Shown piece by piece: positions 24,182 through 36,146 of a stretch of 64,000 bases of DNA; within the stretch, counting starts at the first letter, position 1; every line of letters begins with the position of its first letter. The DNA is from Ananas comosus. Taxonomy: Eukaryota; Streptophyta; Magnoliopsida; Poales; Bromeliaceae. The notes beneath the pieces were generated by a model. The model was not told the origin of the DNA and searched no databases. It saw nothing but the letters and a program-made list of their open reading frames with translations. The position numbers were made by a program, and so were the translations under genes. The stretch covers positions 7,299,286 through 7,363,285 of the forward strand of contig NC_033621.1 in the NCBI RefSeq assembly GCF_001540865.1, written 5' to 3'.

Positions 24182-26454
24182 CTAGGTGGCTCTTCATTGG
24201 CCACCATAGTGTTGATATCTTTTGAGAGAATTAATTGAATCCCCTCTTCTATTACTTTTACGAATGAAATCTGATCTGGATCAGCATCGGCCCAATTGAT
24301 GTGGCCGATGTCATCCATGTTGACAGCTAACATTTGAGGCCGTCCTTCGGCCCGGACTTCTTCTACCTTGTCTCCTATCCACTGGAACAATTTTCCGTGG
24401 AGTGTAGAGGGTACGCACTCATTCGAGTGTATCCAGTCTCTTCCCAACAGCAAGTTGTAGTGACTATCTGCATCCACTACAAAAAACACAGTTTTCAAAG
24501 TTTTTGAACCTACTATTAGTTCGGTGGTGAGCACTCCTCGAGCTTGTTGACCGTTTCCTGTGAAATCGGTCATGATTGAGTCGGTAGGCTTCAAATCATC
24601 TTCATCTTTGCCCAGCTTCTTGAAAAAGGAAGTGGGCATCACATTGACCATAGCGCCGCCATCTACCATCACTCGGCCTACTGGCCGACCTTCTATCAAA
24701 GCTTTTATAAACAGAGGCCTTATGAACCTCGCCTGCATGGCCGATGGTTTCTCAAAAACCACTGCATTGGCCTGTCGAGCATCCTCTAGCTGCAATTGGG
24801 CTACTGTAAGCCCCTTCTCTTCTTCTTCTCTGAACTCCTCGTATTCCACCAGCTCTGCTTTGAAGGATTGAGGCAGAGCGTACACCATATTTACTTCGGC
24901 TGGTGATTCATCAGCCGATTTCCCTTTGATCCTCTGTTTCTTCTCTTCTGACTCCTTAGCCGTTTCGGCTGAAGAGTCACTCTCCATGCGAACCACTCTC
25001 TCTTTAGGAGGCCACCTTTCTCTCTTGATCATTGTCTCGAGGGAAGCTATTTTATCTTCTAACTCACTCCTGGTCATTTTTTCTTCTATCTCGGCCTCAG
25101 TTGGTCGTTCTATTATTGACTTCAACTGAAGGGTAGGTGATGAGCCGCCTGCCTCATGATTATTTCTCATCGGTCGAAAAGGGTGTGGTCGCTCGTTAGG
25201 GCGTCTCCATACATTGAGCCTCATCCCTTTCGCCTCTTCATAATTTTGTCTTGCCTCGGCTTGCATCCTCTGCTGCCGACGCTTCTGAGTTTTTGTCAAC
25301 ATCGGCCCCTGCCATCTGGCCGATGGTTTAGCCTCTACTTCGTGCCATTCATCCACTGGCACGTTTGCCGGTACTTTAACCATTCTTAAATGATTTTTTA
25401 GAATTTCTCTTCTCTCCAATGGTCTCGGCCAAGGCTGAATGCCGAGTTCGTTGACTAGCCTTCGACCGAGGAATTCTATGTTCCCCTCGGTCATTCCTTC
25501 AAATTCTGGTTCTGGTCTCGGTCTGGCTTGTTGTTGCCAATGTGGCCGATACCCAGGGAACCTTTGCTGGGAGCCGAATGGTCTGTTCTGGTAGTCCCAT
25601 CGGCCACGACGTTCTCCACGCCTGTTGTTGTAGTAATCGTGCAGAATCTTCTGTATCATCATGTCTTTCTTACGTTGAACCAAGTCTACTTCCGGCTCAG
25701 TGTCATTAGAGGCTGCATCCGAGCCTTCTTCTTCTTGGTCCTCGCCATCGGGAATATCATCCCAATCTTCAAGGAACGTCATCAATTCGTTCCATTCGTT
25801 CCCTCTTTTCTTGGCATTCACAATAGCTTCCCAATCTTTTTTTGTCATTTCGGCCTTGCACCTGATGCATAGCCGAAGATGTTTCTTAGCATGAGCCACA
25901 TTGTCAGCGGTCTCCTTGTCCAAAACGTTCTTTCCTTTGATATTCACCATATTGACCTGAAATGGAAATGAAGTTTTGTTAATTATTCGACTTTTATTTT
26001 CTTGGTCTGCCAATATGAGCCGACCCTCTTCTATTTCCTCTTGGATCTGCCTTTTTGCAGTCGCTTTTCCTTTCCCTTTCATGTTCACGGTGTTGACCTG
26101 TGATGGAAAAGGATTCTTATCAATTTCCATATCTTTATTTTCTTGGTCGGCAAAGATCAGCCGACCCTCATTTATCTCTTTTTGAATTTGCCTCTTAAAG
26201 GCAGTGCATTCACTAGTTTTATGGCTCCATGAATGGTGCCATTTGCAGTATCTTCTGCGTTTCAACTCTTCTACAAAAGGTATTGTTTGGCCTTCATGTA
26301 ATTTAATGCGTCTATCCTTTAACAACCGATCAAAAATAAGATCGGTCTTTGCGATATCAAATGAATAACTAAATGCGGATATTTGTGCTTTTGCTTCTCT
26401 GGACTTTGCAGGTTTTAGCAAAGCACATTTATACGGTTGGCTATTTCTCACCAT
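24148..26454 (-). pseudogene. Gag C-terminus, linker and aspartic protease (Tat copy 1)
   Basis: Open frame of 768 codons. Near the N-terminus is a Cys/His cluster (YCKWHHSWSHKTSEC), the degenerate zinc-finger type seen in Tat Gag proteins. Two near-identical acidic repeats follow (QIQKEINEGRLIFADQEN and QIQEEIEEGRLILADQEN), then a long charged linker. The C-terminal third is a retropepsin-like domain with VDGGAMVNVMP in place of the common DTG/DSG and a second motif YNLLLGRDWI. DGG is unusual, but copy 2 has an Arg in the second Gly position, so the site is drifting. Confidence 0.85.
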
Positions 26455-26510
26455 CTCGGCAGCACAGATTTCAGCTTCATCAGCCGAATCTTCTGCCTCT
26501 TCAGATGAAT

Positions 26511-26734
26511 TCAGCTCTTCATGAGCCGAGGATTCTTCGAAGAAAGAAATATTTTTCTCTTTCCTTTATTCCAATCTTTGTTTCGGCTCCATCTAGGCCG
26601 ATCTTCATTATTGCCTTTTCGAAATTGCTCATACTGAGCAACTCGAACTCCCAAATCAAAAAGATTTGGAAAGAACTTATCCTCAAAATGATCTTTAATC
26701 TTAAAATGCATGCCGTTAAATGCCATTTTGGCAA
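26511..26734 (-). pseudogene. Gag capsid segment, shifted frame (Tat copy 1)
   Basis: Holds AFNGMHFKIKDHFEDKFFPN and RVAQYEQFRKG, continuous in copy 2 (within 33279-34382). Here stops and shifts at both ends separate it from the flanking Gag segments. Confidence 0.75.
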
Positions 26735-26735
26735 A

Positions 26736-27857
26736 TTATGATTCCGGCATCCTTACAAAGCATCGGCTTCGAGCCGTCTTGAATCGGTTGAGATATTCGT
26801 CAACCGAGTCTCCTGTTCTTTGTCTAAATTGAGCCAAGTCTGCAACCGACAACTCAGGCTCAGTTCTATAAAATTGCTTATGAAATTTACCCTCTAACTC
26901 ATCCCAATCTCGAACGGAATTAGCGGGTAAACTTGTATACCAAGTGAAGGCTGTCTTAGTCAGTGAAGTATTAAATAATCTTAACTTCAAAAAAGGATCT
27001 GCCGCTGCTTCGCGGCATTGGGCTATAAATCGAGCGACATGTTCGACCGTATTTTCGGTCTCATCTCCAGAAAATTTATCAAATTTCGGCATCTTCCAAT
27101 TTGCCGGATATGGGTGTTCTATATCTATATTAGCAGGATATGGTGATCTGAATACAGGCCGCATTGCCGGCCTTGTGCCTACTCCGAAAGTATTCCGGAT
27201 CGCTTCTTCTATTTGCGCATATATCTCATTATTAATCCCCGGCAAGGGGGCTTGCGCTGGTACTGGGTTCAATGGCTGTTGAACCCCAATATTCTGCACT
27301 AGGGGATTAACCCCTTGTGCATTCGGAGCCTGCCCCCTAGCCCTAACATTTTGGGGCTGGTAGGCTGTCACTGAAGGGGGTGGAGGTAATCCCCAAGCCA
27401 CTTCCGGCTGTTGACCGGTGTTCCCAACAACCGGTCTATAAGCCGCTTGATACTGTGCCCCCTGGTATTGGGGCTGACCAACTACCGGTGTTACTGGATT
27501 TTGTAACATAGGCGTTATCACAGGCGCTTGAAGGCCTGCTATCGGCTGTTCGTTTCGAGCTAGCAACTGCCCTATTTGGGCTATGTTCTCGTCAGAGGTC
27601 GTGATTGCGGCCAAAACAGCATCCAGCCGTGCGGTACTTGCATGACTATTTTGGTCCAAAGTCTATAGGACCCTAGTCATTTGGCCAAGTGCTTGGGTCA
27701 AACTAGGCTCCTGTTGGCCGGATTGACTGCTAGTCTCACCTTCCACCGGTAAAACTGCTTGGCGCTCCACAGCGTTCTCCGAATTACTGGGCTGTTCACT
27801 CCCAGAATTTCTGGGAATGGCCCTATTACGGAGATTCATGGCGTTGTCGTCAGCCAT
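26736..27857 (-). pseudogene. Gag N-terminal region (Tat copy 1)
   Basis: Starts at ATG 27857 (MADDNAMNLRNRAIPRNSG), with one in-frame TAG at 27660-27662. A Pro/Gln/Val-rich linker (TPVVGQPQYQGAQYQ) follows, then the Gag capsid domain (KMPKFDKFSGDETENTVEHV, AFTWYTSLPANSVRDWDEL, VDEYLNRFKTARSRC). It forms the virus-like particle core. It lies directly downstream of the primer site. Confidence 0.85.
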
Positions 27858-27885
27858 AATTTATTCAACTTTACCTCAAATGTGA

Positions 27886-27905
27886 GTCCCACCGGGCGTG
27901 CCAAA
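27886..27905 (-). promoter_or_regulatory. Probable primer binding site (Tat copy 1)
   Basis: The minus strand reads TTTTTGGCACGCCCGGTGGG a few bases inside the 5' LTR. The same block lies at 32201-32220 in copy 2. Its position fits a tRNA primer site; I do not assign the tRNA. Confidence 0.7.
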
Positions 27906-27909
27906 AAAT

Positions 27910-28666
27910 TGTTGGCGGCTTAAAGTCCCGACCCTTGACCCGGTCAGGTATCCTCCTCGGGAAGAGCGTCGGGATGATGAGCGGCCGCGGATGACGACCC
28001 TCGAAGTTTGCGCCCACGACGGATCAAGCGATTCGGCCGATGACGGATCGAATCAGCCGGGTCCGAAAACCTTTGCAATAAATTCGCTTCAGCGGGATGA
28101 ACCGAATGGACAGGGGAGGCCTATATCTCGGCTGAGAGATGAGCCGAATGGCTAAAACAACTCGAGATCTGATTGGTAGGAAGGGCCGAAAATAACTTTC
28201 TATTGATTAGCGAGCGGAAAGAGTACAGGAACAAGGGAGTGATGCCCGTAGGGCAGACAGACTCCGAGTATGAGAACAGGGGAGTGATGCCCGTAGGCCA
28301 CAGACTCCGAGTATTCTAAATTACAGAACTACTCTAAAGAAAGCACGGTAATCGAGAACAGAAAGATGCACGAAATCCAGTGTCTTTGTCGCAGCGAAGA
28401 CAACCGTTTCAAGAGTATCAAAACGCTTATATTCAGATTGCCGCTTGCGTTAGTTATTCCTCTTGACACTATCAGTCCAATGGATTCTCCTGAATTATAG
28501 GACCGACTTTGCCGATCACAGATCAACCGACTCGCAACGCTTGCGGTTGCTATAAACTTCTTAGGTCCAGCGGGCTCGGCGTGCATCGCTGTACTCTAAG
28601 TCTAATGTTTTAGCGCTCTTACTAATATGGACCCGGCAGTCCATCTGTTCGCCGACATGGCTAACA
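27910..28666 (-). repeat. 5' LTR of Tat copy 1
   Basis: 757 bp, from tgttggcggcttaaag to atggctaaca. It matches 16467-17034 except for the ~189 bp missing there. The part after about 28260 has many single-base indels against its partner, suggesting poor base calling rather than age. Confidence 0.88.
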
Positions 28667-30985
28667 ATATCAAACGCAGTTTTTGTACGAATGCGAAAGG
28701 CGAGCATGGATGCGGGCACAGGCGAATGGGAAGCCAGGAATTTTTTTTTTTTTAAAGGATTTAGGTTTTTTTTTTCCTAATCCAATCTAATATTTTTTTA
28801 TTATAAAATTTTAAATATATAATTTTTATATACGCGAATTTTTAAATCTAACATGTAAGTGGTTTGATATAAAAATAAAATTTTAACAAGGTTGAAATAA
28901 ATGTTTCAAAAATGCTTCATGTTTGGAAAATTTTATACCGATTTATTTTGATTTTAATATCAAAACTTGTAATATATATATTATAATATGATGAGTGATT
29001 CAATTTACATCTATAATTTTTCAAAACTCATCAAAAATGAGTGCTGGACTCTTAATTTTAATAATTATGCATTATAAATATTTAATTAGCTTAGATTAGT
29101 TTTAACATACTCCGTTTTTCGAATAAAAGTCGATAATTGAACAAAATGGATGATAACTCATTTCTTCTTTATTTGGAATAATTTAATTTTTGGTCTTCAC
29201 AATTAGTAACAATCCGTAACAATTGTTCTAAATAATGTTTTTAAACAAATATTTGTAATCAATGGCCTCTACACTTTTCGGTCTTCAATTAGTAGTTAGT
29301 TGATACTGAGACCCATACTAATGCCTATTAATAAAATAGAGAGTTGAGAGTACGAAGCATTTTTAGGATTTGCTTTTTTATATCTCTGATGAACGTAGAA
29401 AATATTAAATTTTAACGTGTTAACGCAATATTACTACGGAAATAAAATAAAGTATTTTTTCAATCTAAGTTTCTCCACCAACCTTTCGTAATGTATATTC
29501 ACCTACAATTCCAACAAAAATCTAAGACCAGCGAATATAGTTCCAATATTTTTTAAGTCAAATATTATAGATCAATTGCTTAATTAAATAATTATTAATA
29601 TGTAATATATTCATATGATGCTATTAATTCTATTAGTTTGATTTAATACTAATATTATTGGCTAACTTACTTATATATAGAAGTGGCGTTACTTTTTTTA
29701 TCGATGAATGCAAACTGTTTATTAAACAGCTAAATTGTATATATATAGAGATAGAATCATTCAATCTTAGTGCTGTTGGCCATATTTTAGAAAACTCAAT
29801 TAGAACCTGCAACCTTTCGTTTTAATTACATCGTAGGACTCAACTTAATTTTGATTGAATATATTTACACCCGCTGCGAGACGGGGCCCTACATAGTATA
29901 ATAATTCATTGACTATCTTATAGCCTATTAATAATTCTCAATGAGCTATATATCAGGCCACATGTCACTATGACGAGATCTTCTGTGGGATACAGCTTAA
30001 AAAACTTTTGTCCTTTGGATGGATATAATATACTTATATGTATATTATATAATTAATATATATATATATGACATCATGCGAAAGAATTAATGCCGCGCGC
30101 CCCAAAGAATTTTTCACCATGCACTAAAGAGGACATTCTTTTAGCTGGTTTGGTTCCGTAAGCCTTTTATTCCAACCCAAAAGAGGAAATTAACGTCCGA
30201 GTGTGCAGGGGCCAACGGTCGTTATTGGTCCCTTTTCGCCAGTTGTTCTATTTCCTTGGCCAGTTGTTCGATAGAGCTGGAACGTGCATATGGAGCACGC
30301 ATCAACGCCAAAATTTGTTAGCCCTCCTTTTCCTTTTCTGATGTGATGATTATTTATTTTCTTTATATGACAAGTGTAAGAGCTGTTTAGTTTTCGGAAA
30401 GAATTTCAAATAATAATTTATACTAGTTAAGGACCCCGCCATATGTGGCGAAAAAGCAGTACAATAATAAATTATTATAATTATTAATATTATTTTTTTT
30501 ATCTACTAATATTTTTAAATATTATTTATCTCAGTATTGAATAATTAAAAATTAAAGAATAAATTTAGAATGAAATTAAAGTATATTTCAGTCTAAAAAT
30601 ATTTAAACCTAATAAATAAAATGAAAACATCAGTTTAAAATAAAACAAAAGCTTATTACAGCATTAAGAAAGATAAATAATACTTTTCTATTCTCATCAA
30701 GGTAGAATTTACAAAACAAAAATAAAAGCATTACGTGGAGTGAAAATACTAGTTTTGGTATTCTTAGTAGCAACGTCTTCATTGTGCCCTTATTAACTTT
30801 TATTGTTACACATACAACTAATAAAGTATTTGATTCATAAATTTTAATTTAGTGAAGAAATCAGTAGGTAATAATCAGAAGCAAAAAAAATAAGACTAAT
30901 AAAAAGACATTCGAAATCAAAATAGATATTTTTTACACAGTAAAAAAATTCAACTACCAAATATTATATTATTATATAAATTAAT
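28667..30985. other. AT-rich intergenic DNA, no gene seen
   Basis: Spacer between the two opposed Tat elements. It has poly-T runs, a TA microsatellite around 30040-30068, and a short GC hairpin (cgccatatgtggcg, about 30437) of the kind that marks some DNA-element ends. The less AT-rich stretch 30090-30340 shows no coding signal. Confidence 0.5.
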
Positions 30986-31494
30986 NNNNNNNNNNNNNNN
31001 NNNNNNNNNNNNNNNNNNNNNNNNNNNNNNNNNNNNNNNNNNNNNNNNNNNNNNNNNNNNNNNNNNNNNNNNNNNNNNNNNNNNNNNNNNNNNNNNNNNN
31101 NNNNNNNNNNNNNNNNNNNNNNNNNNNNNNNNNNNNNNNNNNNNNNNNNNNNNNNNNNNNNNNNNNNNNNNNNNNNNNNNNNNNNNNNNNNNNNNNNNNN
31201 NNNNNNNNNNNNNNNNNNNNNNNNNNNNNNNNNNNNNNNNNNNNNNNNNNNNNNNNNNNNNNNNNNNNNNNNNNNNNNNNNNNNNNNNNNNNNNNNNNNN
31301 NNNNNNNNNNNNNNNNNNNNNNNNNNNNNNNNNNNNNNNNNNNNNNNNNNNNNNNNNNNNNNNNNNNNNNNNNNNNNNNNNNNNNNNNNNNNNNNNNNNN
31401 NNNNNNNNNNNNNNNNNNNNNNNNNNNNNNNNNNNNNNNNNNNNNNNNNNNNNNNNNNNNNNNNNNNNNNNNNNNNNNNNNNNNNNNNNNNNNN
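30986..31494. other. Assembly gap (509 N)
   Basis: Run of N. It abuts a CT/TA microsatellite that probably caused the assembly break. It removes any outer part of the second Tat element's 5' LTR. Confidence 0.99.

Positions 31495-31575
<81 letters not shown>
31495..31575. repeat. Compound (CT)n / (TA)n microsatellite
   Basis: About 20 CT units followed by about 17 TA units. Confidence 0.97.
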
Positions 31576-31579
<4 letters not shown>

Positions 31580-31704
31580 TCCGGCTACTATACTTATTGA
31601 GCCGATTAAGCGAGAATCGGATTTAGATGCGAATATTCCCTTCAAAAGCGTCTTTTGGGTCGTGCATCGGAAGTACCGGAAGAAGGCATCACGCAAATTG
31701 AAGG

Positions 31705-32198
31705 TAATAATACCCCAAAAAGGGGTCTTCGCCCCTGCGCACAAAAGACCACCTTTATTTTCTTGCATCTCTCTTTCTCGCATTTACTTGTTTTTCCTAG
31801 GAGTAGTTCCTGTAACTTAGCATCCTAGAGTCTGTCTGCTCCTCGGGCATCACTCCGTTGTAGACTAAAAACCCATCTCTCTGTACTTTCCCCGGTTCCA
31901 TTTAATAGAAAGTCATTTTCGGCTCTTCAGGTCGACCAAATCTCAAGTTGTCCTAACCATTCGGCTCTTCTCTCTGCCCACTTTCTGGCTTGTTTCAAGT
32001 ATTCGGCTCATCCCAGCCGAACCGATTCTCTTATAAAGGTTTTGAACCCGGCTGACCCGATCCCTCGTCAGCCTAATCGCTTGATCTATCAAAGGGCGCA
32101 TACTTCGAGGGTCATCCTTCGCAGCCGTTTCCATCCCGATGCGCTTCCCGAGGAAGAACTTTGACCGGTTCAAAGGTCGGGAAATTTCCGCTCCAACA
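31705..32198 (+). repeat. Partial 5' LTR of Tat copy 2
   Basis: Matches the reverse complement of 16467-17034 and 27910-28666, for example gcacaaaagaccaccttt and ttcctaggagtagttcctgt. It ends ctccaaca before the primer site. It differs enough from copy 1 to be a distinct, older insertion or subfamily. Confidence 0.82.
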
Positions 32199-32200
32199 AA

Positions 32201-32220
32201 TTTTTGGCACGCCCAGTGGG
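32201..32220 (+). promoter_or_regulatory. Probable primer binding site (Tat copy 2)
   Basis: TTTTTGGCACGCCCAGTGGG just inside the LTR end, conserved with copy 1 (one difference). Confidence 0.7.
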
Positions 32221-32259
32221 ACACCAACATAAGGTAAATTTGCATTATATATATAAAGT

Positions 32260-34382
32260 ATGGCTGATGATAACGCCATGAATCTTCGTAATAGGGCTAT
32301 CCCTAGAAATTCTGGGAGTGAACAGCCCAGTAATTCAGAGAATGTGGTAGAGCGCCAAGCAGTCCTATCTGCTGAGGGTGAAACCAGCGGTCAATCTGGC
32401 CAACCGGAGCCTAGTTTGACTTAGGCGCTTGGACAAATAATTCGGGTCCTACTAACTTTGGACCAAAATAGTCATGTGAGTACCGCACGGCTGGATGCCT
32501 TCTTTGCCGCAATTACGGCCTCTAACGAGAACATCGCCCGAATAGGGCAGTTGTTAGCTCGGAATGAACAGCCGATAGCAGGCCTACAAGCGCCTGTGAT
32601 GACACCGGTGTTACAAAATCCAATAACAACAATAATTGGTCAGCCCCAATACTAGGGGGTACCATATCAAGCGGCTTATAGACCGGCTATCGGTAATGCC
32701 GGTCAACAGCCAGAAATGGCTTGGGGTTTACCTCCACCCCCTCTAATAGCAGTGTACCAGCCTCAGAATGTAGGGACTAGGGGGCAAGCTCCAAATGTAC
32801 AAGGGGTTAATCCCGTAGTACAAAACATTGGAGTTCCACTCCCACCGAACCGAGCACCAACGCAACCTCCTTACAGGGGATTAATAACGAAATTTATGCG
32901 CAAATAGAAGAAGCCATCCGGAATACTTTCGGAGTAGGCGCAAGGCCGGCAATGCGGCCCGTATTCAGGTCACCATATCCTGCAAACATAGATATAGAAC
33001 ACCCATATCCGGCAAATTGAAAGATGCCGAAGTTTGACAAGTTTTCCGGCGACGAGACCGAGAATACGGTCGAGCATGTCGCGCGGTTTACAGCTCAGTG
33101 CCGTGAGGCCGCAGCAGATCTATTTTTAAAGTTGAGGTTATTTAATACCTCATTGACTAAGACAGCTTTTACTTGGTACACGAGTTTACCTGCTAACTCT
33201 GTCCGAGATTGGGATGAGTTATAAGGTAAATTTCATGAACAGTTTTGTAGAACTGGGCCAGAACTATCAGTAGCGGATTTGGCTCAATTCAAACAAAGAA
33301 CAGGAGAATCGGTTGATGAATATTTAAACCGATTCAAGACTGCTCGAAGCCATTGTTTTGTAAGAATGCCGGAATCGGAGTTTGCCAAAATGGCATTCAA
33401 CGGCATGCATTTCAAAATTAAAGATCATTTTGAGGATAAATTCTTTCCAAATTTTTTCGATTTGGAAGTTCGGGTTGCTCAATATGAGCAATTTCGCAAA
33501 GGTAATAATGAAGATCGGCCCAGATGGAGCCGAAACAAAGATTGGAATAAAGGAAAAGAGAAAAATATCTCTTTCCTTGAAGAGTCATCGGCTCATGAAG
33601 AGCCGAATTCATCTGAGGAAAATGAGGATTCGGCTGATGAAGCCGAAATTTGTGCTGCTGAAATGGTGAGAAATAACCAACCATACAAATGTGTTTTGTT
33701 AAGACCTGCCAAGTCAAGAGAGGCGAAAGCACATGTGTCTGCTTTAAGTTATTCGTTTGATATAGCAAAAACCGATTTGATTTTTGATCGGTTGCTAAGG
33801 GACGGACGAATTAAACTACAGGAGGGTCAAACTATACCTCCTGTAGAAGAACTAAAACGCAGAAGATATTGCAAATGGCACCATTCATGGAGCCATAAAA
33901 CTAGTGAATGTACTGCCTTCAAGAGGCAAATTCAAAAAGAGATAAATGAGGGTCGGCTTATCTTTGCCGACCAAGAAAATCAAGACATGGAAATTGATAA
34001 GAATCCTTTTCCATCACAGGTCAACGCCGTGAACATGAAAGGGAAAGGAAAAGTGACTGCGAAAAGGCAGATCCAAGAAGAAATAGATGAGGGTCGGCTC
34101 ATATTAGCCGACCAGGAAAATGAAAATAAAGTAATTAACAGAAGTTCGTTTCCGTTTCAGGTTAATATGGTGAATGTTAAAGAAAAAGAGATTTTGGACA
34201 AGGAGACTGCTGACAACGTGGCCCATGCCAAAAAGCATCTTCGGCTTTGCATAAGGTGCAAGGCCGAAATGACGAAAAAAGACTGGGAAGCCATTATAAA
34301 TGCCAATAAAAAGGGGAACGAATGGAATGAGTTGATGGCGTTCCCTGAGATTTGGGATGACATTCCTGATGGTGAAGACTAA
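32260..34382 (+). pseudogene. Gag (Tat copy 2)
   Basis: Starts at ATG 32260 with MADDNAMNLRNRAIPRN, as in copy 1. In-frame stops occur near 32422 (TAG) and 32653 (TAG, after QPQY), among others. From 33024 the capsid region is open (MPKFDKFSGDETENTVEHV), and 33279-34382 gives 367 codons including the Cys/His cluster YCKWHHSWSHKTSEC and the paired EGRLIFADQEN / EGRLILADQEN repeats. It ends at a TAA near 34380 in the acidic segment. Confidence 0.85.
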
Positions 34383-34852
34383 GAAGAAGAAGGCTCGGAC
34401 GCAGCCTCCAATGACACTGAACCGGAAGTGAAATTGGTTCAACGCAAACAAGACATGTTGATGCAGAAGATTCTGCATGACTACTACAACAACAGGCGTG
34501 ACGAGTGTTAAGGCCGATGAGACTACCAGAGTAGACCTTTCGGCACTAAGCCAAGGATTCCTAGATATCGGCCATATTGGCAGCATCAAACGAGGCCGAG
34601 ACCAGAATCGGAATTCGAGGGAATGACCGAGGGAGACATAGAATTTCTCGGTCGAAGATTAGTCAACGAGTTAGGCATTCAGCCTTGGACGAGACCTTGG
34701 GAGAGGAGAGAAATTTTGAAAAATCATCTGAGGACAGTAAAGATACCGGCGAACGTGTCAGTAGATGAATGGCACGAAGTTGAGATTAAACCATCGGCCA
34801 GATGGCAGGGGCCGATGTTGACGAAAACTCAAAAGTGTCGGCAGCAGAGGAT
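34383..34852 (+). pseudogene. Gag-protease linker (Tat copy 2), up to a nested insertion
   Basis: Broken frames match the charged linker of copy 1: MTEGDIEFLGRRLVNELGIQ at 34623 and RWQGPMLTKTQK just before 34853. The match stops abruptly at 34853 where a foreign LTR begins. Confidence 0.75.
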
Positions 34853-35371
34853 GTGTCACGCCCGGGTACCAGCGGAAGCATATCCGGCACGTGCACAGAT
34901 CCGCCATACACCTACAGTATATAAGGCGTCTACAAGCAACAAGTCGATAGGAGAAAAGTATAGTAAAATCCTATTCTGATATCAGAGCAAAGTACAAGTC
35001 GATATACTATCAGTAAAGGTACAAAGAGTATACAATCCAAAATCTCAGCAAAAAGGAGAAGAGATCACAACTATAGTATCTGGTCCAAACAGTAAATATA
35101 CATCACGGGGTATACAAAAAGTAGGTACAATGGTAGTCACTCTATACACTGGACATCACCTTCGACAGTAGCCCGAGTAGCAAGGTGATCGACTAGCATG
35201 CTCCTAGCAATGTCTAGATAGACGCGACTCCCTTGCCACGATCCCTAGCCTCTCCTGTACTAGGCTCTGTAAAAACAACCACCAAAAGGGCGTGAGAACT
35301 ATAAACAATAGTTCCCAGTGGGTAAGCCGCCAGCCTCGGCGAATTACACCACTAGGCTCATGATGTACTAA
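34853..35371 (-). mobile_element. Partial LTR of another element nested in Tat copy 2
   Basis: Begins tgtcacgcccgggtacc, the same edge type as 63658 and the chromovirus LTRs. It shares the gtgagaactata ... agtgggt ... cactaggctcatgatg layout with them. It stops at a single N (35372), after which Tat sequence returns about 110 codons further on. The element is therefore truncated in the assembly, not complete. Confidence 0.7.
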
Positions 35372-35372
35372 N
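35372..35372. other. Single-N seam
   Basis: One N joins foreign LTR sequence to Tat copy 2. About 110 codons of host linker present in copy 1 are missing here. Confidence 0.9.
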
Positions 35373-36146
35373 AAATCAGCCGAAGAGTCGCCGGCTGAAG
35401 TGAATATGGTATATGCTTTGCCTCAATCCTTTAAGGCAGAGCTTATTGAGTATAAAGAGTTTAGAGAAGAGGAGGAAGATGGGCTCAAAGTAGCCCAGTT
35501 GCAATTGGAAGACGCCAAACCGGCCGATATGGTGATTTTCGAGAAGCCATCGGCCATGCAAACAAGATTCGTGAGGCCTCTTTTTATTCGGGCCTTAATT
35601 GAAGGTCGGCCGGTGCGCCGAGTAATGATAGATGGCAGAGCTATGGTTAATGTCATGCCCACTACGTTCTTCAAGAAGTTGGGCAAAGACGAAGATGAGT
35701 TGAAACCCACGGACACGGTCATGACCGACTTTACTGGGAGCGGTCAGCAAGCTCGAGGAGTCCTTACAACTGAGATCACGGTAGGTTCTAAAACTTTACG
35801 AACGGCATTTTTTATGGTTGATGCAGATGGTCAATATAACCTACCACTCGGGCGCGATTGGATTCATGCAAACAAGTGCGTGCCTTCTACACTCCACGGA
35901 AAACTATTCCAGTGGATCGGAGATAAAGTCGAAGAAATCCGGGCCGAAGGACGGCCCCAAATTGTGGACATCAACAATGAGGAAGTCGGCCATATCAATT
36001 GGGCCGACGCGGATCCAGATCAAATTTCCTTCGTAAGAGTTACAGAAGAAGGAGTCCAGTTGATCTTTACCAAAGAAGAAGGGGCTTTGGTGGCAGCCGA
36101 TGAGCCACCAAAGTGGTTAAAATGGAGTCCAAAAACTCGAGAATAG
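35373..36146 (+). pseudogene. Aspartic protease region (Tat copy 2)
   Basis: Open for 248 codons from 35400. Corresponds to the last third of the copy 1 frame 24148-26454. Protease motif: MIDGRAMVNVMPTTFF (copy 1 has VDGGAMVNVMP). Second motif: YNLPLGRDWIHANK. The active-site Asp is present, but its DGR context is abnormal, so activity is doubtful. Confidence 0.82.

Larger units (their letters stand above)
16467..28666 (-). mobile_element. Ty3/gypsy retrotransposon, Tat lineage (copy 1)
   Basis: Reads right to left: 5' LTR 27910-28666, primer site 27886-27905, gag, protease, reverse transcriptase, two RNase H domains, integrase, then an antisense gene (17472-20601), polypurine tract next to 17035, and 3' LTR 16467-17034. 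The second, archaeal-like RNase H and the extra region between pol and the 3' LTR are hallmarks of the Tat lineage. The flanks ATATG (16462-16466) and ATATC (28667-28671) are a probable 5-bp target duplication with one mismatch. Gag-pol is cut into several frames by stops and frameshifts. Confidence 0.93.

Noticed and set aside
28667..30985. A host gene in the spacer between the Tat elements
   Set aside because: No frame with coding character; the less AT-rich part (30090-30340) has stops in all frames and no splice pattern I could support.
30950..31783. 277-codon frame
   Set aside because: Most of it is translated from N; the rest is CT/TA microsatellite and LTR.
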